Below are positions 7,807-15,609 of a DNA stretch of 64,000 bases, in pieces. The stretch comes from Selenomonadales bacterium (GTDB lineage Bacteria > Bacillota > Negativicutes > Sporomusales > UBA7701). The stretch is taken from the NCBI GenBank assembly GCA_029976065.1, contig JARKNV010000071.1, forward strand, positions 1-64,000. The letters are read 5' to 3'. The notes under the pieces are model-generated. The model saw nothing but the letters and a program-made list of their open reading frames with translations. It was not told where the DNA came from and did not search any database. Both the position numbers and the translations under genes were made by a program. Every line of letters begins with the position of its first letter. The stretch's first letter is position 1.

Positions 7807-9050
7807 TGTTCGCCGCTGACGGCGCGGGCCGCGCCGGCGATGCCGAGGAGGGCGTGCTCGAAGGTCAGGCCGCCCTGGAGGTAGACGGCGAACGGCGGGC
7901 GCAACGGCCCGTCGGCGCTGAGCTCGATCGACGAGCCCTGGACGAACGTGCCGCCGGCCATGACGACGGCGTCGCTGTAGCCAGGCATGGCGCTTGGTTC
8001 GGGTTTGACGTGGGCGTCCACGGGCGACCAGCGCTGTAGGCCCCGGCAAAAGGCGACCATCTTCTCGGCCGAGCCGAGCTCGATGGCCTGGATGATGTCG
8101 CTGCGGGGCGCGTCGAAGCGCGGCAGGGTATTGTAGCCCATGACGGCGAAGAGCGAGGCGGCGAAAACGGCGCCCTTGAGGGCCTGGGCGACGGTATGGG
8201 GAGCCAGGAACAGACCCTGGTAAAGCAGGCGGTTGTCGCCGAGGGTGGCGCCCAGCTCGCTGCCGATGCCGGGCGCGGTGAGGCGGCAGGCGGCCAGCTC
8301 GACGAGGTCGGCGCGGCCGGCGATGTAGCCGCCGGCCGGGGCAATGCCGCCGCCGGGGTTCTTGATGAGCGAGCCGGCGATGATATCGGCGCCGGCCGCG
8401 GTGGGTTCGCTCGTTTCGACGAATTCGCCGTAACAGTTGTCGACAAAGCAGATGCAGTCGGGCTTGAGCCGCCTGACGAGCGCGCAGGCGCGGCCGATAG
8501 CGGCGACGTTCAGCGGGGGCCGGAGGCTGTAGCCGCGGGAGCGCTGAATGAGCACCAGCCTTGTTTTGGCGGTGATCGCCGCCGCCACCCCCTCCCCGTC
8601 GACTTCGCCGGCGGCGGTCAGCGGCACTTCGCGATAAGTTACGCCATGATCGGCAAGCGAACCGGGCACTTTCTTCGGATGGCCGATGACCGTCTGCATG
8701 GTGTCGTAGGGCGCGCCGGTGACGGACAACAGCTCGTCGCCCGGCCGCAGCAGGCCGAACAGGACGGCGGCCAGCGCGTGGGTGCCTGATACGAAATGAG
8801 TGCGCACGAGGGCTTTTTCGGCGGCGAAGATATCCGCCCACACCTCGTCAAGCTTGTCCCGGCCGGCGTCGCCATAGCCGTAGCCGGTGGTGGCGCGGAA
8901 GTGAAAATCGCCCACCTGATGGCGGCGGAAGGCGTCGAGTATGCGGGCGGTATTGTCGCGGGCGACGGCTTCGAGGCCGGCAAAAACGGGGGCCGTCTCG
9001 TCGAGGGCGGCGCGGGTCAGGGCGTCGATTTTAGCGGGCCTGTCATTCAT
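7800..9050 (-). CDS. PLP-dependent methionine gamma-lyase-family protein, YnbB-like
   Basis: A 416-residue enzyme of the family often labelled aluminium resistance / methionine gamma-lyase-like. It has fold type I PLP features: THFVSGTHALAA near the N-terminus for cofactor phosphate binding, DNCYGEF for the ring-contacting Asp, and SLIKNPGGG with the Schiff-base Lys. The substrate is not established for this family. In B. subtilis ynbB follows hflX (ynbA); here the two genes overlap by 8 bp with this gene second, so they are probably translationally coupled. Start ATG at 9050. Confidence 0.9.
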   Translation of the reverse strand: MNDRPAKIDALTRAALDETAPVFAGLEAVARDNTARILDAFRRHQVGDFHFRATTGYGYGDAGRDKLDEVWADIFAAEKALVRTHFVSGTHALAAVLFGLLRPGDELLSVTGAPYDTMQTVIGHPKKVPGSLADHGVTYREVPLTAAGEVDGEGVAAAITAKTRLVLIQRSRGYSLRPPLNVAAIGRACALVRRLKPDCICFVDNCYGEFVETSEPTAAGADIIAGSLIKNPGGGIAPAGGYIAGRADLVELAACRLTAPGIGSELGATLGDNRLLYQGLFLAPHTVAQALKGAVFAASLFAVMGYNTLPRFDAPRSDIIQAIELGSAEKMVAFCRGLQRWSPVDAHVKPEPSAMPGYSDAVVMAGGTFVQGSSIELSADGPLRPPFAVYLQGGLTFEHALLGIAGAARAVSGEQC

Positions 9051-10860
9051 CGGCGGACACCTCGTCTGTTGTCAGGTATTGCTTGAATACGGCGGCTTCC
9101 TCCGGCGGGAGGGCGATGCTGACGCGGATGCCGCCGTCGGTGTATTCGGCGGCGTTGACGGCGCCGAGGTCGTAAAGGCGGGCCAGCACGCCGCTATCGC
9201 TGTAGGGTATGAGGAGAACGGCGTCGACGCTGCGGCGGCGCAGGAAGACGCGGATGCGGTCGAGCAGGTCGGGGATTCCCTCGCCGCCGCGGGCGGAGAT
9301 GGCTACGCTGTCGGGATTGCGCAGCAGGCGTTCCTTGAGGCGCGGGTTGTCGAGGCGGTCGATTTTGTTGTATACGGGGATGACCGGCTTATCGGCGGCG
9401 CCCAGTTCTCCCAGGACGCTGAAAACCGCGTCGCTTTGCTCCTGATGGCGGGGATGGCTGGCGTCGATGACGTGCAGCAGCAGGTCGGCCTGCACGACTT
9501 CCTCGAGGGTAGCGCGGAAGGCGGCCACAAGCTGATGGGGCAGCTTCTGGATGAAGCCGACGGTGTCGGTCAGCAGCACTTCCTGGCCGCCGGGGAGGGT
9601 GATCTTGCGGGTTGTGGGGTCGAGGGTGGCGAACAGCTTGTCCTCGGCGAGGACGCCGGCGGCGGTCAGGGCGTTGAGGAGAGTCGACTTTCCGGCGTTG
9701 GTGTAGCCCACGAGGGCGACGCCGGGGATGCGGACATCCTGGCGTCGCTGGCGGTGGAGATCGCGGTGGCGGCGGTAAAGCCCGATCTCCTGCTCGATAT
9801 CGGCTATCCGGGAGCGGATACGGCGCCGGTCGACCTCGAGCTTGGTCTCGCCGGGGCCGCGCGTGCCGATGCCGCCGCCAAGCCGGGAGAGCACGAGGCC
9901 CTGGCCGCCGAGGCGCGGCAGGTTGTACTTGAGCTGGGCGAGTTCTACCTGGAGCTTGCCTTCGTGGGTGCGGGCCCGCTGGGCGAAAATATCGAGAATG
10001 AGGGCGGTGCGGTCCAGCACCTTGGTGCCCAAAGCCTGTTCGAGGTTGCGCTGCTGGGCGGGCGAAAGCTCATCGTCGAAAATGACGAGGTTGGCGCCTT
10101 TTTCCTGGCGCGCGGCGGCAATTTCCTGCACCTTGCCGCGGCCGACGAACAAAGCGGCGTCGGGGCGGTCCCGCTTCTGCCACAACCGGTCCACGACCTC
10201 CGCCCCGGCCGTCTCGGCAAGCTGGGCCAGCTCTTCGAGGGAATCGGCCACATCCCAGCCGGACTGACGCTCGACGCCGACGAGAATGGCCACTTCCTTC
10301 TCCGCGAGGCTGACCGCTTTGCCGCGGTCCTCCAGGCGGCGGTCGATCTGGCCGGTGAGGTAGGCAAGGTCCATGGCGATAAAATCGTCGAGGGCCAGCG
10401 GACCGACGGAATCGACCACCGCCTCTTCCTCCCCGTCCCAGCCGGCGATATAGGCGAAGCTTACCTGGCTGACGGCGGCGCTGTCGTCGACCGCGAGGGC
10501 GGCCATGATATCGAAGCGCAGCTCCTTGAGCGAGGTGAGATCGAGAGCGCTTAACTCGCTGTCGCCGGACGGATGGGTATGGATGCAGCGAATGCCGCTC
10601 AAGCGGTGGGCGGCGCGGCGGCCGACGGCGTCGGGCAGGGCGACGGTGCGGGTGTCGCCGACGGCGACGCTCACGACCTGCCCGCGGCGGTTCAGGTATA
10701 CGGCGATCTCGCGGCCGAGCTGTGCGGTAAGCCGGGCCATGACGGCGGCGAGTTCTTCGCTGACGGCCTGCCCGGGCGGAACTTCGGCCTTATACAGGCC
10801 TTCAAGTATCTCCAGCGTGCTTTTGCGGATGCCGCTGAGGTTTCCTTGCACTTCCGGCAA
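9043..10860 (-). CDS. hflX: GTPase HflX with N-terminal JAMM-like domain
   Basis: A roughly 605-residue ribosome-associated GTPase that splits stalled 70S ribosomes. The C-terminal 400 residues are canonical HflX: GRGKVQEI, GGIGTRGPGETKLE, P-loop GYTNAGKST, G3 DTVGF, G4 NKID and G5 SARGG. The extra N-terminal region of about 180 residues carries HTHPSGDSELSALD, the same metal-ligand spacing as the RadC motif HNHPSGDPTPSRED, so it looks like a JAMM/MPN-type domain. Bacterial HflX is usually about 420-430 residues. Three starts are possible (GTG 10884, ATG 10869, TTG 10860); AAAGGA is best spaced (9 nt) for TTG 10860, used here. It overlaps the next gene by 8 bp. A terminator separates it from the upstream operon. 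Confidence 0.92.
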   Translation of the reverse strand: MPEVQGNLSGIRKSTLEILEGLYKAEVPPGQAVSEELAAVMARLTAQLGREIAVYLNRRGQVVSVAVGDTRTVALPDAVGRRAAHRLSGIRCIHTHPSGDSELSALDLTSLKELRFDIMAALAVDDSAAVSQVSFAYIAGWDGEEEAVVDSVGPLALDDFIAMDLAYLTGQIDRRLEDRGKAVSLAEKEVAILVGVERQSGWDVADSLEELAQLAETAGAEVVDRLWQKRDRPDAALFVGRGKVQEIAAARQEKGANLVIFDDELSPAQQRNLEQALGTKVLDRTALILDIFAQRARTHEGKLQVELAQLKYNLPRLGGQGLVLSRLGGGIGTRGPGETKLEVDRRRIRSRIADIEQEIGLYRRHRDLHRQRRQDVRIPGVALVGYTNAGKSTLLNALTAAGVLAEDKLFATLDPTTRKITLPGGQEVLLTDTVGFIQKLPHQLVAAFRATLEEVVQADLLLHVIDASHPRHQEQSDAVFSVLGELGAADKPVIPVYNKIDRLDNPRLKERLLRNPDSVAISARGGEGIPDLLDRIRVFLRRRSVDAVLLIPYSDSGVLARLYDLGAVNAAEYTDGGIRVSIALPPEEAAVFKQYLTTDEVSADE

Positions 10861-10926
10861 ATGAATCATTCCTTTCTGTATCACTCTTTATTTTGTTCAA
10901 ATGCCGATATTTCCTGCAAAAATAGA

Positions 10927-10951
10927 CAAAAGAGGCGCAAAGCCTCTTTTG
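10927..10951 (-). terminator. terminator between the spoVK operon and hflX
   Basis: Stem CAAAAGAGGC (10927-10936) / GCCTCTTTTG (10942-10951), loop GCAAA, with TCTATTTTTGC next on the minus strand. Confidence 0.85.
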
Positions 10952-10971
10952 AAACAAGCCTGAGGAGTATG

Positions 10972-11163
10972 TCAACGCTCCGGGGAAGGCAAGCGGGCGG
11001 CGCGGCACAGCGCGCAGTACCCCTGGGCGAAAGATTGTTCGCGGAGGAGCAGCGGCGCCAGCGCCTTGCCCTCTTCCCTGCCCTCTTCCCTACCCAGGCG
11101 CTTGCCGAGAAAATAACCGGCCAGAAAGGCTATCATGGCGAACAGGAGATAATCGAAAATCAT
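10972..11163 (-). CDS. small single-pass membrane protein with CxxC
   Basis: A 63-residue protein, not recognised. An N-terminal membrane helix (YLLFAMIAFLAGYFL) is followed by a charged stretch (GKRLGREEGREEGK) and a CALC pair near the C-terminus that could bind metal or form a disulfide. It overlaps the UbiA-like gene by four bases (ATGA), so it is the last gene of a coupled operon that begins with spoVK. A terminator follows. Confidence 0.65.
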   Translation of the reverse strand: MIFDYLLFAMIAFLAGYFLGKRLGREEGREEGKALAPLLLREQSFAQGYCALCRAARLPSPER

Positions 11164-11747
11164 GCCGTCACCCCCTTAAAGCGCAGCGATAGGCCGTATA
11201 CCGCCGCAGAGCCCGCAAGCACGGGGCCGAACAGGGCGGCCGAGAACCACCAGGCGGCCAGCAGCAGGGTCAAGGCGACGAGCAGGCATTCCGCCGTCCC
11301 GAACCGGCAGGCGAGGTTACGTTGGCCGGCGAGGCGGTCGCCGGCGCGGTCAAGGCAGTCGTCGAGCAATTGAACGGCGGCGACGAACAGCAGCGAGAAC
11401 AGCATCGTCCGCCAGCCGCCCAGAAGCAAACCGGCCGCCAGGACGAGCAGCGATTCCTGCCAGCCGGACAGCCTGCTGGGGAAAAGGCGGCCGAGATCGC
11501 TGAACATGCCGACGATGTAACTGGCGAAAAACAGGGTCAGACTGACGGCGGCGTTGATGCCGGCCGCCAGGGTGAGGAACAGGGCGGCGTAGACCATCGT
11601 TCCCGGGCCGATGGCGGCGGCCCAGTTGGGCCGTCCCGCGGCCAGGTCGCGGTCCCGGTCGAGCCAGTCGTCGGTCAGCTTCACGGCCAGCGAGCAGAAA
11701 CCCGTGGCCAAAAAGGCCGCGAGCCACTCAAACATTGCCGGCCACAC
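11160..11747 (-). CDS. UbiA-like polytopic membrane protein
   Basis: A 195-residue protein with about six membrane segments. Two Asp-rich motifs, KLTDDWLDRDRD near residue 23 and LLDDCLDRAGDR near residue 125, resemble the two prenyl-diphosphate and magnesium-binding motifs (NDxxDxxxD and DxxxD) of UbiA prenyltransferases. It is shorter than typical UbiA proteins (about 280-300), so one or two helices are missing and the substrate is unknown. GTG at 11747 is chosen because a perfect GGAGGTGA lies six bases upstream. It overlaps the GTPase gene upstream by 20 bp and the small gene downstream by 4 bp. Confidence 0.65.
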   Translation of the reverse strand: MWPAMFEWLAAFLATGFCSLAVKLTDDWLDRDRDLAAGRPNWAAAIGPGTMVYAALFLTLAAGINAAVSLTLFFASYIVGMFSDLGRLFPSRLSGWQESLLVLAAGLLLGGWRTMLFSLLFVAAVQLLDDCLDRAGDRLAGQRNLACRFGTAECLLVALTLLLAAWWFSAALFGPVLAGSAAVYGLSLRFKGVTA

Positions 11748-12333
11748 AGGCTTTCACCTCCGCGAAGCCCTTGCTGTAGAGGGCGGATACGGGCAGGACG
11801 GTGGCCTGGTGAAAAGCGGCCGTAAGCCGGGCGACATTCTCGCGGGCCGCCGGCAGATCGGTCTTGTTGGCGAGCATGATATAGCGGTTGCGGGCAATGC
11901 CGAACTGATAAATCTCCCGGTCGATATTGGCCTCGCCGGCCAGGCAACTGTCCGTCGCCAGGGCGGCGTCGACGATATGGATAATGAAGTCGGTGCCGCG
12001 CAGGAGGCTGAGCGTCTGGGCCATGCCGCGCCTCACCGCTTCTTCGCCGTGGATCTGCTCGCTCACGCCGCAGGTGTCGGTGAGCTTGAAACTCACGGCC
12101 GTCTTGCCGACCGGCACCTTCAGGACCAGCGACTGCACGGCCCGCGTCTTGTGAATCATCGGCCCGCACAGCTCGCGCTTCGCCTCGGCGATGCCGAAGT
12201 GGCGGCAGTCGAGCAGCCCGTCCGGGGCCCGGAAGGTTATATCGGCGGTCTTGCAGCCGAGAAAGGCGGCAAAATTCAGGGTGAACAGCGTTTTGCCGGA
12301 ATTGGGCCGGCCGACGACGGCGAATTCTTTCAT
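11728..12333 (-). CDS. small GTPase of the spoVK operon
   Basis: A 201-residue P-loop GTPase with G1 GRPNSGKT, G3-like DTCG, and G4 NKTD; the C-terminal SALYSKG resembles G5. It is a stand-alone G domain without an added RNA-binding region. The ATG at 12333 follows GGAGG and overlaps the spoVK stop as ATGA, so translation should be coupled to spoVK. Position and coupling suggest a role in spore formation, but this is inference. In the current arrangement its natural upstream promoter is 5.5 kb away behind the intervening element, and no internal promoter is obvious. Confidence 0.8.
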   Translation of the reverse strand: MKEFAVVGRPNSGKTLFTLNFAAFLGCKTADITFRAPDGLLDCRHFGIAEAKRELCGPMIHKTRAVQSLVLKVPVGKTAVSFKLTDTCGVSEQIHGEEAVRRGMAQTLSLLRGTDFIIHIVDAALATDSCLAGEANIDREIYQFGIARNRYIMLANKTDLPAARENVARLTAAFHQATVLPVSALYSKGFAEVKACVAGNV

Positions 12334-12731
12334 CCTTCCACCTCCGGGAGGTCGCACGGCTCAATGACCATAAGCTCCTCGCGGGTCAGGTTCGTTTTGG
12401 ACACCAGCCTTACCGCCTGCCGCCTGAGCGCTTTTTCGATAATATTGCGGACCGTGCGGGCGTTGCCGAAATTGTCGTCATCGCGATTGGCGGGCGGATT
12501 GAGCATCCTGAGGAGCGCCAGGCGGGTCTGGGCGGTGAGCTGATACTGGCGCCTGGCGCATAGCTGTTCGGCGATCGCCAGCAATTCCTGCTGGCTGTAA
12601 TCGGGGAAATCGATGTGTATGGGGAACCGGGAGCGCAGCCCGGGGTTGGTCTGGAGGAACTTTTCCATCTCGCGCTGGTAGCCGGCGAGAATCAGGACAA
12701 GTTCATCCTTATGGTCCTCCATGTATTTGAC
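12330..12731 (-). CDS. spoVK: spoVK 3' part (split gene, C-terminal AAA+ segment)
   Basis: About 133 codons of the C-terminal part of the SpoVK AAA+ ATPase, starting at VKYMEDHKDELV. It carries the sensor-1 region LILAGYQREM, arginine-finger region NPGLRSRF, and sensor-2 region GNARTVRNIIEKA, but no Walker motifs. The missing N-terminal part lies at 17288-17854 in the same orientation. There is no ATG or ribosome site, only an in-frame TTG contributed by the element, so it is unlikely to be translated alone. Joining the parts at the shared ACCA restores the reading IDCMVKYMEDHK, as in intact SpoVK proteins. Confidence 0.93.
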   Translation of the reverse strand, partial: VKYMEDHKDELVLILAGYQREMEKFLQTNPGLRSRFPIHIDFPDYSQQELLAIAEQLCARRQYQLTAQTRLALLRMLNPPANRDDDNFGNARTVRNIIEKALRRQAVRLVSKTNLTREELMVIEPCDLPEVEG

Positions 12732-12733
12732 CA
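12725..12733. repeat. left attachment core of the spoVK element
   Basis: ATTTGACCA, matched by ATTTCACCA at 17296-17304 (8/9). The predicted crossover dinucleotide is AC (12730-12731), inside the spoVK Val codon. Confidence 0.75.
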
Positions 12734-12758
12734 AACAGTGTAAAAAAAATAGCCGTAC

Positions 12759-12938
12759 TCAGCCTTGCCGAGACGGCGAGCCGTCGGTGCCGACGGTTGA
12801 ATGAGATGTTTTGTTGCCTGGCGTCGCGGTCAGCCGGCGGCGTACGCCCTCGACCAGCGGCCGCAAAAAGCTCGGTCCGTGGCGGTTCTCCTCCCACTTG
12901 CCCGTATGGCGGATGGTTACGGTGTCGGGCCGGGTCAT
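12759..12938 (-). CDS. short hypothetical reading frame at the left end of the element
   Basis: A 59-codon frame with an ATG preceded at five bases by GAGGTGG, a good ribosome site. The product is basic (IRHTGKWEENRHGPSFLRP, EGVRRRL) and has no recognised motif. It points away from the recombinase gene and ends 26 bp from the attachment core. It could be a recombination directionality factor, a gene remnant, or non-coding. The 330 bp between the element end and the recombinase hold nothing else recognisable except the promoter candidate at 12957-12986. Confidence 0.3.
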   Translation of the reverse strand: MTRPDTVTIRHTGKWEENRHGPSFLRPLVEGVRRRLTATPGNKTSHSTVGTDGSPSRQG

Positions 12939-12956
12939 TCGCACCACCTCATGGCA

Positions 12957-12986
12957 GTATATGAGGCGGCGGCCTGGCCATATTCT
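12957..12986 (+). promoter_or_regulatory. candidate sigma-E-type promoter of the recombinase gene
   Basis: -35 GTATATG (12957-12963), 15-bp spacer, -10 CATATTCT (12979-12986), compared with the sigma-E pattern of -35 around ATA and -10 CATACAHT. The predicted start is about 70 bases before the ATG. No good sigma-A promoter is visible. Motif match only. Confidence 0.4.
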
Positions 12987-13063
12987 CTTTTCGCCGCCGG
13001 CAGGAAATGGTGGCGTTATATTGAACTATTGCAACAAACAGAAACACGCTTGGGAGGACCATT

Positions 13064-14596
13064 ATGAAAAAGGCGGCAATATATGCCCGGGTGAGCACGG
13101 CCGAGCAGGCGGAGAAGGGCTATTCCCTCGACACCCAGCTCGAGGCTTGCCGGCAGCGGGCAGCGGAGCTGGGCGTGGAAGAAGCCGAGGAATTCGTCGA
13201 TGACGGCTACAGCGGCGAGTTCATCGACCGCCCGGGGCTCGACAGGCTGCGCGGCCAGCTGGCCGGTCAGGAGCTGGCGTACGTGATCGTCTACGATCCC
13301 GACCGTTTGGCCCGCAATCTCGCCCATCAGCTGATCGTCACCGAAGAATTCGAGCGGGCCGGGGCCGAGCTGGTGTTCGTGTCGGTGTCGTTCGAACAGT
13401 CGCCCGAGGGGAAGCTGTTTTATTCCATCCGCGGCGCCATCTCCGATTACGAGAAGGAAAAGATCAAGGAACGCTCGCTGCGCGGCAAACGCGGCAAGGC
13501 GGCCAAAGGCAAGATCATCGCCGACGCCAAGCCGTTCGGCTACACCTTCGACCGCAAGGAAAGCAACTACATCGTCAACGAGCCGGAGGCGGAAATCGTC
13601 CGTGATATGTACGGCTGGCTGGTGAACGACAAGGTCGGCACAGCCACGATCTGCAAGCGCCTCAACGAACGCGGCGTTCCCTCCCCCCGGCTGAAGAAGC
13701 CGTGGATCGTGTCCGCCGTATACCGGCTCCTTACCAACCCGCTCTATAAAGGCACCCATGTCGCCATGCGCTATAAATACCAGAAAGTCGGCCAAAACAA
13801 GCGGGTCAGGGAGCTGCGGCCGGAGGCGGAGTGGATCGAGGTGCCGGTGCCGGCGATCGTCGACGCCGCCACCTGGGAAGCGGCCCAGCGCCAGCTGAAA
13901 GAAAACAAATCCCTGGCCAAGCGCAACCTCAAGCACGAGCAGCTCCTGAGCGGTCTCGTCTACTGCGGCAAGTGCGGCCGCAAGATGACGATCGCCTACG
14001 CCGGCAAAGCATCGGAGCCGAAAAGCTATTACGTGTGCGTCAGCCAGCGCAGCAACACCTACATATATTCCGGACAGGAACGCTGCGACGCCCGCCGCGT
14101 TCCGACCGAAACGCTCGACAAAGCGGTGTTCGACCACCTGCTGCAGCTCAGCGCCAACCCGAAGCAGATCAAGCAATACCTCGTCTCCCGGCCCAGTCAG
14201 GCGGGCGCGCAGAACCTCCAGACCGCCCTCGAACGCCTGGCCGACAACGAGGCTCGGCTGGTCAAGCAGCGGGAAATGCTGCTGCGCTGGTATCGCCAGC
14301 AGATGGTCAGCGACGAGGACGCCGAGCGCCAGCTGGCCGACATCCGCCAAAGGCTGCACGACATCGACCAGAACAAGAAGAAAATCCAGGAGGAAATGGC
14401 GGCCGTCTCCCCTTACCTCTCCCCTTCCGAGCTGGTGGCCGCAATCCAAAAATATTTCGCGGCCGGCGACCTGCCTTTCGAAGAGAAGCGGGCCGCGGTG
14501 CGCGCGGTGCTCGAAAAAGCGGTCGTGGTGCGGCAGGACGCGACCAAAGCCCGCGGCAGCCGGCCGGAAATCAGCATCGACCTCAAATTTTTGTGA
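13064..14596 (+). CDS. large serine recombinase, SpoIVCA-like
   Basis: A 510-residue site-specific recombinase. The N-terminal resolvase domain (1-150) has IYARVSTAEQ with catalytic Ser11, Arg9, and the YDPDRLARN and GAISDYEKEKIKERS helices. A recombinase domain (about 165-270, PFGYTFDRK to NPLYKGTHV) follows, then a zinc ribbon (about 285-345: VYCGKCGRKM and two later Cys, one in ERCDARR) interrupted by a coiled-coil-type region, and a C-terminal helical tail. Length and domain order match SpoIVCA (500 residues), which excises skin from sigK, and phage integrases of the same class. ATG with TGGGAGGA upstream. It lies 330 bp inside the left attachment core, as expected of the enzyme that moves this element. 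Confidence 0.95.
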   Translation: MKKAAIYARVSTAEQAEKGYSLDTQLEACRQRAAELGVEEAEEFVDDGYSGEFIDRPGLDRLRGQLAGQELAYVIVYDPDRLARNLAHQLIVTEEFERAGAELVFVSVSFEQSPEGKLFYSIRGAISDYEKEKIKERSLRGKRGKAAKGKIIADAKPFGYTFDRKESNYIVNEPEAEIVRDMYGWLVNDKVGTATICKRLNERGVPSPRLKKPWIVSAVYRLLTNPLYKGTHVAMRYKYQKVGQNKRVRELRPEAEWIEVPVPAIVDAATWEAAQRQLKENKSLAKRNLKHEQLLSGLVYCGKCGRKMTIAYAGKASEPKSYYVCVSQRSNTYIYSGQERCDARRVPTETLDKAVFDHLLQLSANPKQIKQYLVSRPSQAGAQNLQTALERLADNEARLVKQREMLLRWYRQQMVSDEDAERQLADIRQRLHDIDQNKKKIQEEMAAVSPYLSPSELVAAIQKYFAAGDLPFEEKRAAVRAVLEKAVVVRQDATKARGSRPEISIDLKFL

Positions 14597-14716
14597 GCCG
14601 CGCCCGGTTACGCCACCGAAATAGTTCAAATATTCTAGCGTAGGTATTTCGCACCGGACGGCGAATGCTATCTTCATAAAGAGCTCTCATCTTAACCTGA
14701 TCAGGGGGGTTTATTT

Positions 14717-14866
14717 ATGAAGTTCAACTGTCCGGAATGCCGTAATCCGATCAAACTGACGGTGGAGGAAATTCAGAAACGCCATTGCACCATCACCTGT
14801 CCGTCCTGTCAGAAAACCATCGAACTGAAAAACAACCTGCCCCTGTCCAAAGAACAAAAGCACTAG
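14717..14866 (+). CDS. 49-residue zinc-ribbon peptide
   Basis: ATG after AGGGGGG at eight bases, 49 codons, TAG stop. The product begins MKFNCPECRNPI and continues with ITCPSCQKTIEL, giving two CPxC knuckles 24 residues apart, a treble-cleft or ribbon-type zinc site. The tail is Lys- and Gln-rich. No catalytic motif. It lies between the recombinase and a strong terminator, possibly on the same transcript. Role unknown; binding to nucleic acid or protein is possible. Confidence 0.75.
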   Translation: MKFNCPECRNPIKLTVEEIQKRHCTITCPSCQKTIELKNNLPLSKEQKH

Positions 14867-14894
14867 ACGGGCCAACCATGTAAGTCTCTCCAGC

Positions 14895-14919
14895 AAATCC
14901 CCCTCGCCGGGGGATTTTT
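14895..14919 (+). terminator. terminator after the zinc-ribbon gene
   Basis: Stem AAATCCCCC (14895-14903) / GGGGGATTT (14909-14917), short loop, then TTG TTT on the plus strand. Confidence 0.85.
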
Positions 14920-14999
14920 GTTTACCGGCCGCCGGGCGCCGGCTACAGGGATTCGGCCGCTGGCGTCGAAAGCTACAAGAGATTCGATGTGCGAGGAGT

Positions 15000-15599
15000 A
15001 TGATGATGATGCGACCAATCGGATTGATTATCGTCCCGCTGCTGGCGATTATGATGGCTGCCGCCCTTCCGGCGGCTTCCGTTGCTTCCCTGGGCATCCA
15101 GTCCCCCGGCGTTGTAACGGTCAGCTACGACCTGCACCGCCTGCCCACCGTCGCCAGCAACCAGTTGGCGGTATGGATCGAGGACAGCAGCGGCAAGCTG
15201 GTCAAAACCCTGTTCGTCACTTGGTTCACCGGCAAAGGCGGCTACGAGCGCCGGCCGGAGTGCCTGCCGCTGTGGCGCAAGGCCGCCGGCGTGGACGGGC
15301 CGCCCACCGACGCCGTCGACGCCGTCACCAGGGCAACCCAGCGCCCGGGGCGCCCGGCGCTCGCCTGGGATTGCACCGACAACGCCGGCAACCCGGTGGT
15401 GCCCGGCAAATATATCTATAAAGTCGAAGGCAACATCTTCTGGACCAAGGAAGTCCTCTGGGAAGGCGAAATAACCGTCGGCGACCGTCCCGCCTCCTCC
15501 CGGGCCGTCGCCGCCTACCTGCCGCCGGAGGCCCGGGACGGCGACCCGCTGCTCGCTGGCGTCACCGCCGCGTTCGCCCCGGCTGCTGCCCAACGTTAG
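15000..15599 (+). CDS. exported DUF2271-family protein
   Basis: Up to 199 residues. A signal peptide (IGLIIVPLLAIMMAAALPAASVAS) is followed by one beta-rich FlgD/Ig-like domain with the DUF2271 hallmarks NQLAVWIEDSSGKLVKTL, YERRPECLPLW and WDCTDNAGNPVVPGKY. Family members are exported; their function is not known. Four in-frame ATGs start at 15000; AGGAG at 14994-14998 best fits the ATG at 15006. It is 10 bp from the next gene, also an exported protein, so the two probably act outside the cytoplasm as a pair. It is cargo of the spoVK element. Confidence 0.78.
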   Translation: MMMMRPIGLIIVPLLAIMMAAALPAASVASLGIQSPGVVTVSYDLHRLPTVASNQLAVWIEDSSGKLVKTLFVTWFTGKGGYERRPECLPLWRKAAGVDGPPTDAVDAVTRATQRPGRPALAWDCTDNAGNPVVPGKYIYKVEGNIFWTKEVLWEGEITVGDRPASSRAVAAYLPPEARDGDPLLAGVTAAFAPAAAQR

Positions 15600-15609
15600 G
15601 AGGCCAGTA

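Noticed and set aside
13016..14677. 553-codon open frame opposite the serine recombinase
   Set aside because: Antisense shadow; the plus strand has all catalytic and zinc-ribbon residues with a good ribosome site.
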